From the NCBI RefSeq assembly GCF_900102135.1, contig NZ_FMVJ01000005.1, forward strand, positions 398,736 to 462,735: a stretch of 64,000 nucleotides of DNA. The letters are read 5' to 3'. The notes under the pieces are model-generated. The model was given only the letters and a program-made list of their open reading frames with translations, was not told the DNA's origin and did no database searches. The DNA is from Microvirga guangxiensis (GTDB taxonomy: Bacteria; Pseudomonadota; Alphaproteobacteria; Rhizobiales; Beijerinckiaceae). A program made the translations under genes and the position numbers. Below, piece by piece: positions 26,601 to 34,353 of this stretch (its first letter is position 1; every line of letters starts with the position of its first letter).

Positions 26601-26937
26601 TGCAAGGCTCGATCCGTTCGAGAGTGTTGACGATCTGAGTGCTGAAATCGAAGATCGGTTTGGCGCCATGCCGCAGTCCGTGCAGAACCTGATCAGTTTG
26701 GCAGAAGTGAAGCAGCTTTGCCTTCACCTTGGTGTAGTACGGATTGATGCCGGACCACAGGCCATTGCCTTCAGTTTCAAACCTTGGGGATCCAATAGAC
26801 TCCCTTTTGAGGAAGCTGCCACTGGTTTTGAAGATGAACTTCGTTGGAATGGGGAAAGGCTGATCCTTGCTCGTTCTCTTGAGCGGGCCGATGAGAGGTT
26901 GAAGCCCATCTTGCAACTTCTGAACAACTTGACCTGA
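23623..26937 (+). CDS. Mfd-like (transcription-repair coupling factor) DNA translocase, divergent
   Basis: This 1104-aa protein has the Mfd domain order. It starts with a UvrB-like N-terminus (LLPPWDCLPYDSVSPSREMM). A CarD-like RNA-polymerase interaction domain near 445-520 contains GDTIVHSEHGIGRLDGIE. The RecG-like helicase core follows, with Walker A GDVGFGKTEVALRAA at about 598, DEEQRFGVAHKTR at about 700, LALTATPIPRTFQ, NIIESGLDVPRAN and QLRGRVGRGRI. A C-terminal TRCF domain closes the protein. It is slightly shorter than usual Mfd (about 1150) and many normally invariant stretches are altered. I suspect a second, paralogous Mfd rather than the housekeeping copy, which I cannot confirm from this window. 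Confidence 0.85.
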   Translation: MRAKPVGPPDMGPSFLSLVSSIGLRAVRLIEMVEEAGPSRLIYIAQEQRLAEQMAKAVKGLAPDLKVLLLPPWDCLPYDSVSPSREMMGQRMASLREMTSVEDQAGVLITSPAAVVQRVPPRDIWDGATLTLMMGSAYSYEELQDFLSRAGYILDDRVDEPGEAAIHGQVVDLFPADSLLPYRVEHDGTSIIAIRRYDPITQRTEDEVQSVTLGPASEVVSLKGEDDAHLERSSGMEHRLSDYYDRLETVFDYWPQAALVMEEGAEERRQDVMGQVADAFESRRSLRKGADNAAKPESLFILDDEWQDLLSERRVTIIRPTPMNEKVAIPFFAGSRKPTQTMLEFVREQRDSGHRILLVATTDRDLARLRRRIQSLQSGTIAIEKWKDILSGPPHGIFAIKAEIKGGFVDEMSNVVVVTAYDVFGSRSICEDPSGASSAAAQFTDMSFQIGDTIVHSEHGIGRLDGIETITLNEEQYEDAIRLSYADDAALMVPVTEMDSIWRYGGSSEAVKPDKLNGGAWISRRQKIEAEIREAVQRVKALVSERKSTEVEPIVPPPRIYERFAARFAFTETSDQSRAIEEVLQDLVSGYPMDRLVCGDVGFGKTEVALRAAAAIALSGKQVAIVAPTTVLARQHLRTFQRRFAGLGVEIAHLSRLVAPAEARAVKKGLADGTIRIVVGTHALAGKGIAFKDLGLVVIDEEQRFGVAHKTRLRELSKSGHVLALTATPIPRTFQSSLVGLQDISVIATPPARRQPIRTFLTAFDPASMREALMREKRRNGQSFVVCSRIEDIEPMRQQLEKLVPELKLMVAHGQMSPVETDEAMVGFADGEGDVLLATNIIESGLDVPRANTMLVWRADRFGLAQLHQLRGRVGRGRIRGTVYLLTERDQVLPKVTEKRLRTLEALDRLGAGFAISAQDLDQRGAGSLLEEEQAGHVKLIGTDLYRSMLQRALCGQSMEDLWSPELNLGLSARIPEDYVADPETRINLYARIARLDPFESVDDLSAEIEDRFGAMPQSVQNLISLAEVKQLCLHLGVVRIDAGPQAIAFSFKPWGSNRLPFEEAATGFEDELRWNGERLILARSLERADERLKPILQLLNNLT

Positions 26938-27029
26938 AAGCCTCCGTTCCGACCACTCAATCATGAGTTGACTGCGAACATATCCAGCCGCCCAGACTTA
27001 TCTTTAAAATCGATCATGACGAGGAGCCT

Positions 27030-27257
27030 ATGACGCCTGAGGAAATTAAGGAGCTGAATTCCGCACGCGAGAGCCTTGTGAAACGCCGCCGGGAAATGGC
27101 GCGGCAGATTTCGGAGGCTCCACTCCCTTCCGTGGAAATGGCAGAGGAACTCACGAAGATCCTGACCGCTGTCGAGGCCCTCGACCGTGCCCTGAATGAG
27201 GCTGGACACCCTTACATGAGCCAATCTTTGGCCGAGCAAATGCAGACGGAGATCTAG
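27030..27257 (+). CDS. small hypothetical protein downstream of the Mfd-like gene
   Basis: This 75-aa helical, charged protein is preceded by GAGGAG 4 nt before its ATG. It consists of two predicted helices (IKELNSARESLVKRRREMAR and VEMAEELTKILTAVEALDRA) and no TM segment. I do not recognise a family. It lies 92 nt after the Mfd-like gene on the same strand. Confidence 0.55.
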   Translation: MTPEEIKELNSARESLVKRRREMARQISEAPLPSVEMAEELTKILTAVEALDRALNEAGHPYMSQSLAEQMQTEI

Positions 27258-27404
27258 CAAGCCCCCGCATTAGCTAAGTTTCGCCGACCTGAGGGTTTTC
27301 AGCACTGCGGATGATCGAGACATCAGAATTTTGGTGTTTTGATCTTGTATAACATAGGCCTGACAGGGTGAATTGCCGAGGGAATCAATACCTGCAGGCT
27401 CTCT

Positions 27405-28892
27405 ATGCTCCACTCCAACGCCAATACTCTGGATGTTCACCTCGCTGATGATCCGCAGGACGACGCTCGCATGTTCGACCTGGCACCTGTATCTCTATGG
27501 CTGGAGGATTACAGTGGGCTCAAGCAGCTTTTCGAGAAGTGGCGTGCTGCCGGTGTAACTTCGCTAAAGGCATATCTGGAAGAGGACTTCGAGCGGGTTC
27601 AAGCCTGTTCCAGCCAGATCCGGGTCATCAAGGTCAATCGGAAAACTCTCAGTCTGTTTGAAGCCGACGATGTGGCGCATCTGGTTGCCAATCTCGATAA
27701 GATCTTCCAGGCCGATATGCTCAAGGCGCATATCGACGAATTGGTTCAGCTTTGGAATGGAGGGCTCGCATTCGAAAGCAATACCGTCAATTATACCCTG
27801 TCCGGAAAGCGTCTCGACATTCAGCTCAAAGGAACGGTTTTGCCGGGGCATGAAAAGGAATGGGATCGGGTTCTTGTCGCTATCGAGGATGTCACGGAAA
27901 GAGAGAATGCGCGCCGGGAGCTTGCGACAAGTGAAGCCTATGCACGCGGTCTCTTCGAGCATTCGCCGGTCTCGCTCTGGGTCGAGGATTTCAGCGCAGT
28001 CAAGCAACTGCTTGACGATGTGCGACGGCAGGGGATCAGCGACTTTCGCACTTTTACGGATGTGCATCCGGAGTTCATTGCGCGGTGCTTAAGTGAAATT
28101 CGCGTCATCGACGTTAACCGGCATACGCTCGAACTGTTCGCCGCACCTGACAAGAAGACGCTTCTGGGCAATCTCGGCGAGGTTCTCCGCGAGGAAATGC
28201 AGGAGCATTTCCGGGAACAGCTCATCGAGCTCTGGCAGGGAAAGATTTTCCAGCAGCGGGAAGTGGTGAATTACTCCCTGGCCGGGGACGAGCTTCACCT
28301 GCATCTGCAGTTCTCCGTCCTGCCCGGACATGAGCATGATTGGTCGCTCGTGCAGCTAGCGCTGACAGACATCACAGCCCGCAAACGCGCCGAGGCTTAT
28401 CTAGAGTATCTCGGTAAACATGACGTTCTGACCAAACTTTACAATCGTTCCTTCTATGTCGATGAGCTCAACCGGCTGGAGCGGAAAGGCCCGTTCCCTG
28501 TAAGCATTGCAATTATCGATCTTAATGGCTTGAAAGCTGCGAACGATCAGCTCGGGCATGCAGCCGGCGACGCGCTGCTGCGACGTGCCGGCGAGGTATT
28601 GAACAACGCGATCGATAAGCCATCATATGCAGCTCGTATCGGTGGTGACGAGTTTGCCTTGTTGCTCCCTGGAATGGAAGAAAGGGAGGCAAAGCTAGTT
28701 CTGGAGAGCATCGAGAACCTGCTTGAGGTGAACAACCAGTTTTATACCGGCCTGCCGCTCAGCTTTGCCACAGGGCTTGCGACAGGCGAGCGCGGCGAGA
28801 GGCTCGAGGCTGTCGTCAAACGTGCCGATCTACGGATGTATGAGGCTAAGCGAGCCTACTACGCAGCTATGAGTGGAACCAGCGGGCTGTAA
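27405..28892 (+). CDS. diguanylate cyclase with two tandem PAS-like sensor modules
   Basis: This is a 495-aa soluble protein. Two PAS-like modules of about 145 residues are visible duplicates: APVSLWLEDYSGLKQLFEKW near residue 26 and SPVSLWVEDFSAVKQLLDDV near residue 186. Both continue with SxIRVIxVNRxTLxLF and end in VLPGHExxW. The C-terminal GGDEF domain starts at about 335 with DVLTKLYNR, and the active-site GGDEF is intact at 413-417, so it should make c-di-GMP. The inhibitory RxxD site normally five residues before GGDEF is absent (DKPS instead), suggesting no classical product inhibition. No TM segment is present. The ribosome site is weak. Confidence 0.92.
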   Translation: MLHSNANTLDVHLADDPQDDARMFDLAPVSLWLEDYSGLKQLFEKWRAAGVTSLKAYLEEDFERVQACSSQIRVIKVNRKTLSLFEADDVAHLVANLDKIFQADMLKAHIDELVQLWNGGLAFESNTVNYTLSGKRLDIQLKGTVLPGHEKEWDRVLVAIEDVTERENARRELATSEAYARGLFEHSPVSLWVEDFSAVKQLLDDVRRQGISDFRTFTDVHPEFIARCLSEIRVIDVNRHTLELFAAPDKKTLLGNLGEVLREEMQEHFREQLIELWQGKIFQQREVVNYSLAGDELHLHLQFSVLPGHEHDWSLVQLALTDITARKRAEAYLEYLGKHDVLTKLYNRSFYVDELNRLERKGPFPVSIAIIDLNGLKAANDQLGHAAGDALLRRAGEVLNNAIDKPSYAARIGGDEFALLLPGMEEREAKLVLESIENLLEVNNQFYTGLPLSFATGLATGERGERLEAVVKRADLRMYEAKRAYYAAMSGTSGL

Positions 28893-28895
28893 GTC

Positions 28896-29363
28896 TCAGA
28901 TGGCGATCTCGATGATCTCCGCCGAAGTTGTGCCGACCGGGATGGAGTCTCCTACTTCCTTGCCCATCATGGCCTGGGCGAGAGGGGAGACGTAAGAGAT
29001 AGTCCCTTTGGTCGGATCGGCCTCATCCTCGCCGACAATGCGATAAGTCTGCCGACGCCCATCTTCCCGCTCGAAAGTGACCCTCGCTCCAAAGCGTATA
29101 TGAGCCGTATCGGTGGGGGGAGGCACAACCTCGGCCGAGACACGTCTTGCCGACCAATAGCGGAGATCTCGCGATAGGCGTGCCACTTCCGCTTTGTCAT
29201 CCGTGGCCTTCGCTGCATCGAGACGCACCTGCAACGATTTTAACTCGGCATCCATCTGGGCGAGACCTGCCGGGGTCACAAGATGGTGAGGGCTCAAAGT
29301 GCGATCAGGCAGATCCTCAAAGGCTTCTCCACCCTCGGGCTCGCGAACAAAGGCACGACTCAT
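28896..29363 (-). CDS. GreA/GreB-family transcription elongation factor-like protein
   Basis: This 155-aa protein has the two-domain Gre layout. An N-terminal helical hairpin (about 30-80, LVTPAGLAQMDAELKSLQVR, then ARLSRDLRYWSARR) is followed by the FKBP-like C-terminal domain with FGARVTFEREDGRRQTYRIV and GTISYVSPLAQAMMGKEVGD. Gre factors stimulate transcript cleavage in backtracked RNA polymerase. The opening MSRAFVREPEGGE followed by LPDRTLSPHHLVT is typical of an alphaproteobacterial GreA/B-like subgroup that may be distinct from GreA proper. It is convergent with the diguanylate cyclase (3 nt apart). Confidence 0.88.
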   Translation of the reverse strand: MSRAFVREPEGGEAFEDLPDRTLSPHHLVTPAGLAQMDAELKSLQVRLDAAKATDDKAEVARLSRDLRYWSARRVSAEVVPPPTDTAHIRFGARVTFEREDGRRQTYRIVGEDEADPTKGTISYVSPLAQAMMGKEVGDSIPVGTTSAEIIEIAI

Positions 29364-29425
29364 AGACGCTTCCTCCGCGCTTCCAAGGGAAACGCAGGAA
29401 ACCGGCTAAGTTTCCGTCTGCTTCT

Positions 29426-30544
29426 TTATTGTCGAGCTTGCCGCAGCCGCCCGACGATCCCGCCGGGGAAGGCGTAGACGCTGATGATAAACAGCGCGCC
29501 CAGCCAGAGGAGCCACCGATCCGGATGGACAAGGTTCGGAAGCAATGGCACCCCGGCAAGTGCTTTGCTTGCCGCGTCCATGAGAACCTGCAGATAGCTC
29601 TGAGCAAGAACGAAGAGGGTGGCGCCGATCACCGCTCCGTACATCGTTCCCATGCCGCCGATCACCACCATGAGCAGGATATCGATCATGATGGAGAAGG
29701 AGAGGGTTGTGTCCGGCCCATTATAGCGCAGCCACAGCGCTATAAGGGCACCTGCCACGGTCGCGATGAGGGCTGAGATGACGGATGCCATTGTGCGATA
29801 GGCCACCACCCGATAGCCCAGTGCCTCTGCCCGGAACTCATTCTCACGGATCGCCTGCAGCACACGCCCGAAAGGTGAGTTTACGATGCGAAGCAGCAGC
29901 AGGAACATGATAAGCGCGACGAAGAAGAGAAGGTAATAGGCGATAAGGCGGCCATTGACGGCCACGCCCATCACCGGTTCCGAAAAGAGCTTGAAGGCGG
30001 GGCGCAACTCAAAAGGCAGCTGGAACGACAGCCCGTCCTCGCCTCCGGTAATGCCGGAGAGCTGCGAGGCCAGAACCGCCATGGCTGAGGCAACCGCCAG
30101 TGTGATCATCGAGAAGAAGATCGCACGCACCCGCAAAGATAGGAGGCCGATAGCCACGGCGAGCAGGGCGGAAAGACACAAAGCTGCAAGGAGGCCAATC
30201 GCAACCGAGCTCCAAGTGGCGCCGAGGCGCTCCAGCGCGATGGCGATGCCGTAGCCACCTATGCCGAAAAACATGGTGTGAGCGAAGGAAACGATGCCCG
30301 TATAGCCCAGCAGCAGATCGTAGCTGGCGACCAGCACGATGAAGACGCAGATCTTTGCTGCTGTGCTCAAAGGCTGACTGCCTGAGAAGAGGAACGGCGT
30401 CGCGGCGAGCACCACGAGGATGGTGAGCAAAATGAACGTCAGTATTCTCGAGCGTGGAAAGTCCGAGGATAAGAGGCTGCTCAAAAAGCCGCCGCTCTTG
30501 CGAGCCTCATCAAATGCGAGAGGCAGGGTAGGGGATGTGCTCAT
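29426..30544 (-). CDS. livM: branched-chain amino-acid-type ABC transporter permease LivM
   Basis: This 372-aa polytopic permease starts at the ATG at 30544, whose ATGA overlaps the livH stop; the longer upstream frame is livH sequence read out of frame. A hydrophilic 40-residue N-terminus is followed by about nine TM helices. The BPD_transp_2 signature includes GRVLQAIRENEFRAEALGYR and ISALIATVAGALIALWLRYN. It is the last gene of the livK-G-F-H-M operon. Confidence 0.93.
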   Translation of the reverse strand: MSTSPTLPLAFDEARKSGGFLSSLLSSDFPRSRILTFILLTILVVLAATPFLFSGSQPLSTAAKICVFIVLVASYDLLLGYTGIVSFAHTMFFGIGGYGIAIALERLGATWSSVAIGLLAALCLSALLAVAIGLLSLRVRAIFFSMITLAVASAMAVLASQLSGITGGEDGLSFQLPFELRPAFKLFSEPVMGVAVNGRLIAYYLLFFVALIMFLLLLRIVNSPFGRVLQAIRENEFRAEALGYRVVAYRTMASVISALIATVAGALIALWLRYNGPDTTLSFSIMIDILLMVVIGGMGTMYGAVIGATLFVLAQSYLQVLMDAASKALAGVPLLPNLVHPDRWLLWLGALFIISVYAFPGGIVGRLRQARQ

Positions 30545-31566
30545 CGGCGCGCTACCGGAAAGAGACCCTGCGGACGCCAGATCAGCACAAGGGCCATGAC
30601 AAGGATGTTGGAGATCAAAGCGAGTTTCGGCTCGATGAAGCCGACGTAGTTGGCCACAAGCGCCACCAGGATCGAGCCGACGAAGCAGCCGCCGACGGAG
30701 CCGAGGCCGCCGATGATGATGACGATGAATACCAGCACCATCACTTCCATGCCCATGCCGGCAGTGAGTGTCTGGCGGTAGAAGGCCCACATGACGCCGC
30801 CAAGGCCGGCGAGTGCGGAGCCTGCCACGAAGACGCTGACGAACAAGCGCCGGATGCGATAGCCGAGCGCCTCGACCATCTCCGGGTTCTCGACGCCAGC
30901 GCGGATGAGCAGGCCGATACGGGTGCGGTTGAGCAGCAGCTGCATGCCGATGAAAACGATAAGGCCAATGCCGACCGCGACCACGCGGTACCGTTCCATG
31001 ATGACATCGCCGATGATGAAAGCGCCCCGTAGGGTCTCAGGCAAGGGGATTGGAATGGGTGACGCGCCCCAGATGGCGTGGATGGCCTGCTCGGCAACGA
31101 TCAGCCCGCCCATGGTCACGAGGATCTGCTTCAGATGGCTGCCATAAACAGGTCGGACGATGATGCGCTCGAACACGGCGCCGACGATCCCTGTGACGCC
31201 CATGGCAGCCAGGATGCACAAGGCCAGCAGACCCAGGTTCAGCCACACCGAATCCGCTTGCGCCCAGCCCGCGAGCGGGCCGAGTATGATGAGAGTCGCG
31301 TACGCTCCGAGCGAGATGAAGACGCCATGGCCGAAATTGATGATATCCATGAGGCCGAACACCAGGGTGAGACCCGATGCCATGAGAAAGATCATCATTC
31401 CCATCGCGAGGCCTGCGACCGTGAGCGTCACCCAGGTCGAACCGCTGCCCACGAAGGGTAGGGCGAGGAGTGCGAGGGCCGGCACTATCAGGAGCGGTAG
31501 CAAATCCGTCTTGGCGCGCGGTAACGGTTCGGACGATGTGGTGGTTCCGGCAGCCATTTCAGTCAT
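30541..31566 (-). CDS. livH: branched-chain amino-acid-type ABC transporter permease LivH
   Basis: This is a 341-aa permease partner of LivM. Its conserved stretches are SGLTLVFGLMDIINFGHGVF, LLNRTRIGLLIRAGVENPEM and FIVIIIGGLGSVGGCFVGSI, with about eight TM helices. The start at 31566 is fixed by its ATGA overlap with the livF stop codon, and its own stop overlaps the livM start in the same way. Confidence 0.94.
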   Translation of the reverse strand: MTEMAAGTTTSSEPLPRAKTDLLPLLIVPALALLALPFVGSGSTWVTLTVAGLAMGMMIFLMASGLTLVFGLMDIINFGHGVFISLGAYATLIILGPLAGWAQADSVWLNLGLLALCILAAMGVTGIVGAVFERIIVRPVYGSHLKQILVTMGGLIVAEQAIHAIWGASPIPIPLPETLRGAFIIGDVIMERYRVVAVGIGLIVFIGMQLLLNRTRIGLLIRAGVENPEMVEALGYRIRRLFVSVFVAGSALAGLGGVMWAFYRQTLTAGMGMEVMVLVFIVIIIGGLGSVGGCFVGSILVALVANYVGFIEPKLALISNILVMALVLIWRPQGLFPVARR

Positions 31567-32288
31567 TGGTGAGCATCCAGGGATAGGCCGAGCAGTCGCT
31601 GCTGCAGGGTCTTGTCTTCCACCATCTCGCGCATGGCACCGGAATGCACAATGCGTCCGTCATCCATGACGATCACGTTGTCGCCGAGTGCCGATGCCGC
31701 ATAGAAATTCTGCTCCACGAGCAGGATCGTTTCTCCAGAGGCTTTCAGAGCCTTGAACGCTTCAATCATGCTGCGCACCATCACGGGCGCGAGGCCCTTG
31801 GTGGGCTCGTCGATGAGCAGAAGGCGGCGCGGTTCGGCGATGGCGCGGGCGATGGCGAGCATCTGCTTCTGCCCTCCGGAGAGATTGCCGGCAGGCAAAT
31901 TCCAGAAGCGCTTCAGAGCAGGAAAGAGCCCAAGCATCCAATCCAGGCGTGCAGGCTCAACCGGGCCGCTGCGCGCGGCGAGTACGATGTTCTCGCGGAC
32001 CGTAAGATCCGTGAAGATCGCCATGGATTCCGGCACGTAGCCTATGCCGGCACGCGCGATATCCGGCGTACTGGTCTTCGTGATGTCTCTACCGTCGAAA
32101 CGGATCATGCCCGATGAGGCCTGCCAGAGGCCCATGATCGTGCGAAGCGTCGTCGTCTTGCCCGCGCCATTGCGGCCTAGAAGCACCGTGAGCTGGCTTG
32201 CGGGAATGGAGAAGTCCACGCCGTGGAGGATGTGATACGGTCCGATATGCGTGTGGACCCCGGAGAGCTGAAGCAGAGGCTCAGCCAT
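31563..32288 (-). CDS. livF: branched-chain amino-acid-type ABC transporter ATP-binding protein LivF
   Basis: This 241-aa ABC ATPase starts at the ATG at 32288 (MAEPLLQLSG), which overlaps the livG stop codon by 8 nt. It has Walker A GRNGAGKTT, signature NLSGGQKQMLAIARA, Walker B LLLIDEPTKGLAP and the switch His in ETILLVEQNFYAA, with the LivF-type LVEQN. It pairs with LivG to energise uptake. Confidence 0.94.
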   Translation of the reverse strand: MAEPLLQLSGVHTHIGPYHILHGVDFSIPASQLTVLLGRNGAGKTTTLRTIMGLWQASSGMIRFDGRDITKTSTPDIARAGIGYVPESMAIFTDLTVRENIVLAARSGPVEPARLDWMLGLFPALKRFWNLPAGNLSGGQKQMLAIARAIAEPRRLLLIDEPTKGLAPVMVRSMIEAFKALKASGETILLVEQNFYAASALGDNVIVMDDGRIVHSGAMREMVEDKTLQQRLLGLSLDAHQ

Positions 32289-33057
32289 GAGCCACCTCCA
32301 CGCCGAGATACGCCTCTTGCACCACGGGAGAGGCGATGACCTCGGCCGGATTGCCATCGGCGACGAGAGCACCGTTATGCAGCACGACGATGCGGTCCGC
32401 GAGCGAGCGGACCACGTCCATCTTGTGCTCTACGAGGAGCACGGTGGCATCCCCGCGCTGCTTGATGTCCTGTATGAGTTCAAGCACGGTCGGCACCTCG
32501 TCGACGCTCATGCCGGCGGTTGGCTCGTCGAACATGAAGACCTTCGGCTCCATTGCAAGCAGAAGCGCAACCTCGAGCTTGCGCTGGTCGCCGTGGGAGA
32601 GTGCTTTAGGCGCGATGTGGCGCTTGTCGCTCAGGCGTACGCGCTCGAGAATGTGTTCTGCCTTCTCGATGAGATCGCGGCGGCTGTTCCAGATCTTGAG
32701 CAGCGACCAGCCGGCTTCGGCGCGGCTCTGCACGGCAAGGCGCACATTTTCGAGTGCCGTCAGATCCGGGAAAAGGTTGGTCAATTGAAAGGCGCGTCCC
32801 AAGCCGCGCTTGGCACGAGCCGACGGCGCCAAGGAGGTGATATCTTCGCCTTCGACCAGAACCTGCCCGGACGATGCGCGCAACTGGCCGGATATCAAGT
32901 TGAAATAGGTGGTCTTGCCAGCCCCGTTCGGGCCGACGATGGCCGTGAGCGTGCCCGGAGTGAACCGGCATGAGACGTCGTTGACGGCCACATGGCCGCC
33001 GAAGCGAATGGTTAGCCCGCGCGTTTCCAGCGCGGGCGTTGCTGTTGCTGCCGTCAC
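32281..33057 (-). CDS. livG: branched-chain amino-acid-type ABC transporter ATP-binding protein LivG
   Basis: This is a 258-aa ABC ATPase with Walker A GPNGAGKTTYFNLISG, the LivG-type insert GLGRAFQLTNLFPDLTALEN, signature LSHGDQRKLEVALLL and Walker B KVFMFDEPTAGMS, then LLVEHKMDVV. The signature reads LSHGD rather than LSGGQ, which is usual for LivG. It begins at a GTG (33057), only 5 nt after the livK stop, with a weak ribosome site, so it is probably coupled to livK. Confidence 0.93.
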   Translation of the reverse strand: MTAATATPALETRGLTIRFGGHVAVNDVSCRFTPGTLTAIVGPNGAGKTTYFNLISGQLRASSGQVLVEGEDITSLAPSARAKRGLGRAFQLTNLFPDLTALENVRLAVQSRAEAGWSLLKIWNSRRDLIEKAEHILERVRLSDKRHIAPKALSHGDQRKLEVALLLAMEPKVFMFDEPTAGMSVDEVPTVLELIQDIKQRGDATVLLVEHKMDVVRSLADRIVVLHNGALVADGNPAEVIASPVVQEAYLGVEVAHG

Positions 33058-33062
33058 TTCGT

Positions 33063-34253
33063 TCAGCGCTTGTTGCGAACCGGGATAGGCATCTTGTCGG
33101 CCGGGATTGTGTCGACAAGGTCGAGCAGGTCGTTCGCATCCTTGCCGTTGGCCTTGACCTTGAAGTGGTACATGGCCTGCAGCGCCTGGTGATCTTCCTT
33201 GCGGAAGGTCATGGTGCCCTTGGGGGTTTCGAAGCTCATGCCTTCCATGGCGGTAATCAGCTTCTCAGTATCGGTTCCACCAGCCTTCTGGATGGCTGTG
33301 ACGACAGCAGAGGCTGCGGCGAAGCCGCCTGCAGTGAAGAAGTCAGGCGGAGCGTTGAAGCGCTTCTGATGCTCGGCTACGAGCCAGTCGTTCATCTCGT
33401 TTTTGGGGAAGGCATAATAGTAATACACTGCGCCTTCCATGCCGGGGTAGTTCTTGTAAAGCTGCATGGCAGGTAGGATGTTGCCGCCAGGCGCGATCTC
33501 AATCCCGAAGCGTTCTGGCTTCAGGTCTGCGATCTTCGGCAGCGGATGCTGACCGGCCCAGATGATGTGGATGATCTTTTTGCCCGGCTTGTCCTTCAGC
33601 GCGTCGAAGATGCGCTGGGCGGAAGCGGTGAAGTCCGTGGCGTTCTGCGGAGCATATTCCTCGAAAACGACTTTCGCGTTCGGGCGGATTTCCGCTAGCG
33701 CGTTCTTGAGTGCGGCGACGCCGTCTTTGCCGAAGGCATAGTCCTGGGCGAGGGTCGCGATGGAAACGTCACCGCTCGCCGGAATGGCTGCGGCTGCGCC
33801 ATAGGCGTCCTGTGTGGAGTTGCGTGCGGTGCGGAAGATGAACCGGTTCCATTTATCGCCAGTGATCGCATCGGCCACGGCGGGCTCGACGATCAGCACT
33901 TTGCCATTCTCCTCGGCTACAGGAAGCATGGCGAGGGCGGCTGCGGAGGAGGTAGTGCCAACGGCGATATCGACATTGTCGTCGTTATAGGCCTGTTCCA
34001 GCAGCGTCTTGGCGAGATCCGCCTTGAGCTGGTCGTCCTTCACGATCACGGAGATCTTGCGGCCGTTCAGCGCCATGCTGCCCTTGGTGAGGTACTCAAG
34101 GCCCATCATGAAGCCGGCTTCGGTCTGCTTGGCGTATGCCTCAAGCGGACCTGTCTTGCCGGCGATCAGAGCGATCTTGATGTCCTGTGCAAAGGCAGCA
34201 GACGCAAAGAGAATTCCTGCCGTAGCGGCAGCGATTTTAAGCTTGAGGCGCAT
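33063..34253 (-). CDS. livK: periplasmic amino-acid-type substrate-binding protein (LivK-like)
   Basis: This 396-aa type-I periplasmic binding protein has a signal peptide ending ASAAFAQ (cleavage near 22). The mature protein starts DIKIALIAGKTGPLEAYAKQ. A second-lobe segment reads VSIATLAQDYAFGKDGVAAL, and aromatic EGAVYYYYAFPKNEMND lies near the cleft. GGGGAG lies 5 nt before the ATG. As the first gene of livKGFHM it defines substrate specificity, which cannot be told from sequence; such proteins bind branched-chain amino acids, amides, urea or aromatic acids. Confidence 0.92.
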   Translation of the reverse strand: MRLKLKIAAATAGILFASAAFAQDIKIALIAGKTGPLEAYAKQTEAGFMMGLEYLTKGSMALNGRKISVIVKDDQLKADLAKTLLEQAYNDDNVDIAVGTTSSAAALAMLPVAEENGKVLIVEPAVADAITGDKWNRFIFRTARNSTQDAYGAAAAIPASGDVSIATLAQDYAFGKDGVAALKNALAEIRPNAKVVFEEYAPQNATDFTASAQRIFDALKDKPGKKIIHIIWAGQHPLPKIADLKPERFGIEIAPGGNILPAMQLYKNYPGMEGAVYYYYAFPKNEMNDWLVAEHQKRFNAPPDFFTAGGFAAASAVVTAIQKAGGTDTEKLITAMEGMSFETPKGTMTFRKEDHQALQAMYHFKVKANGKDANDLLDLVDTIPADKMPIPVRNKR

Positions 34254-34353
34254 CGGACTCCCCGTATGTTTTATTGCGTCATTGACGGTCGGCTAAGCTG
34301 ACCTGTCAAGCGCGTTTGCCGGGCAGTCCATGGAGAGGACATTGGCCTTTCGG

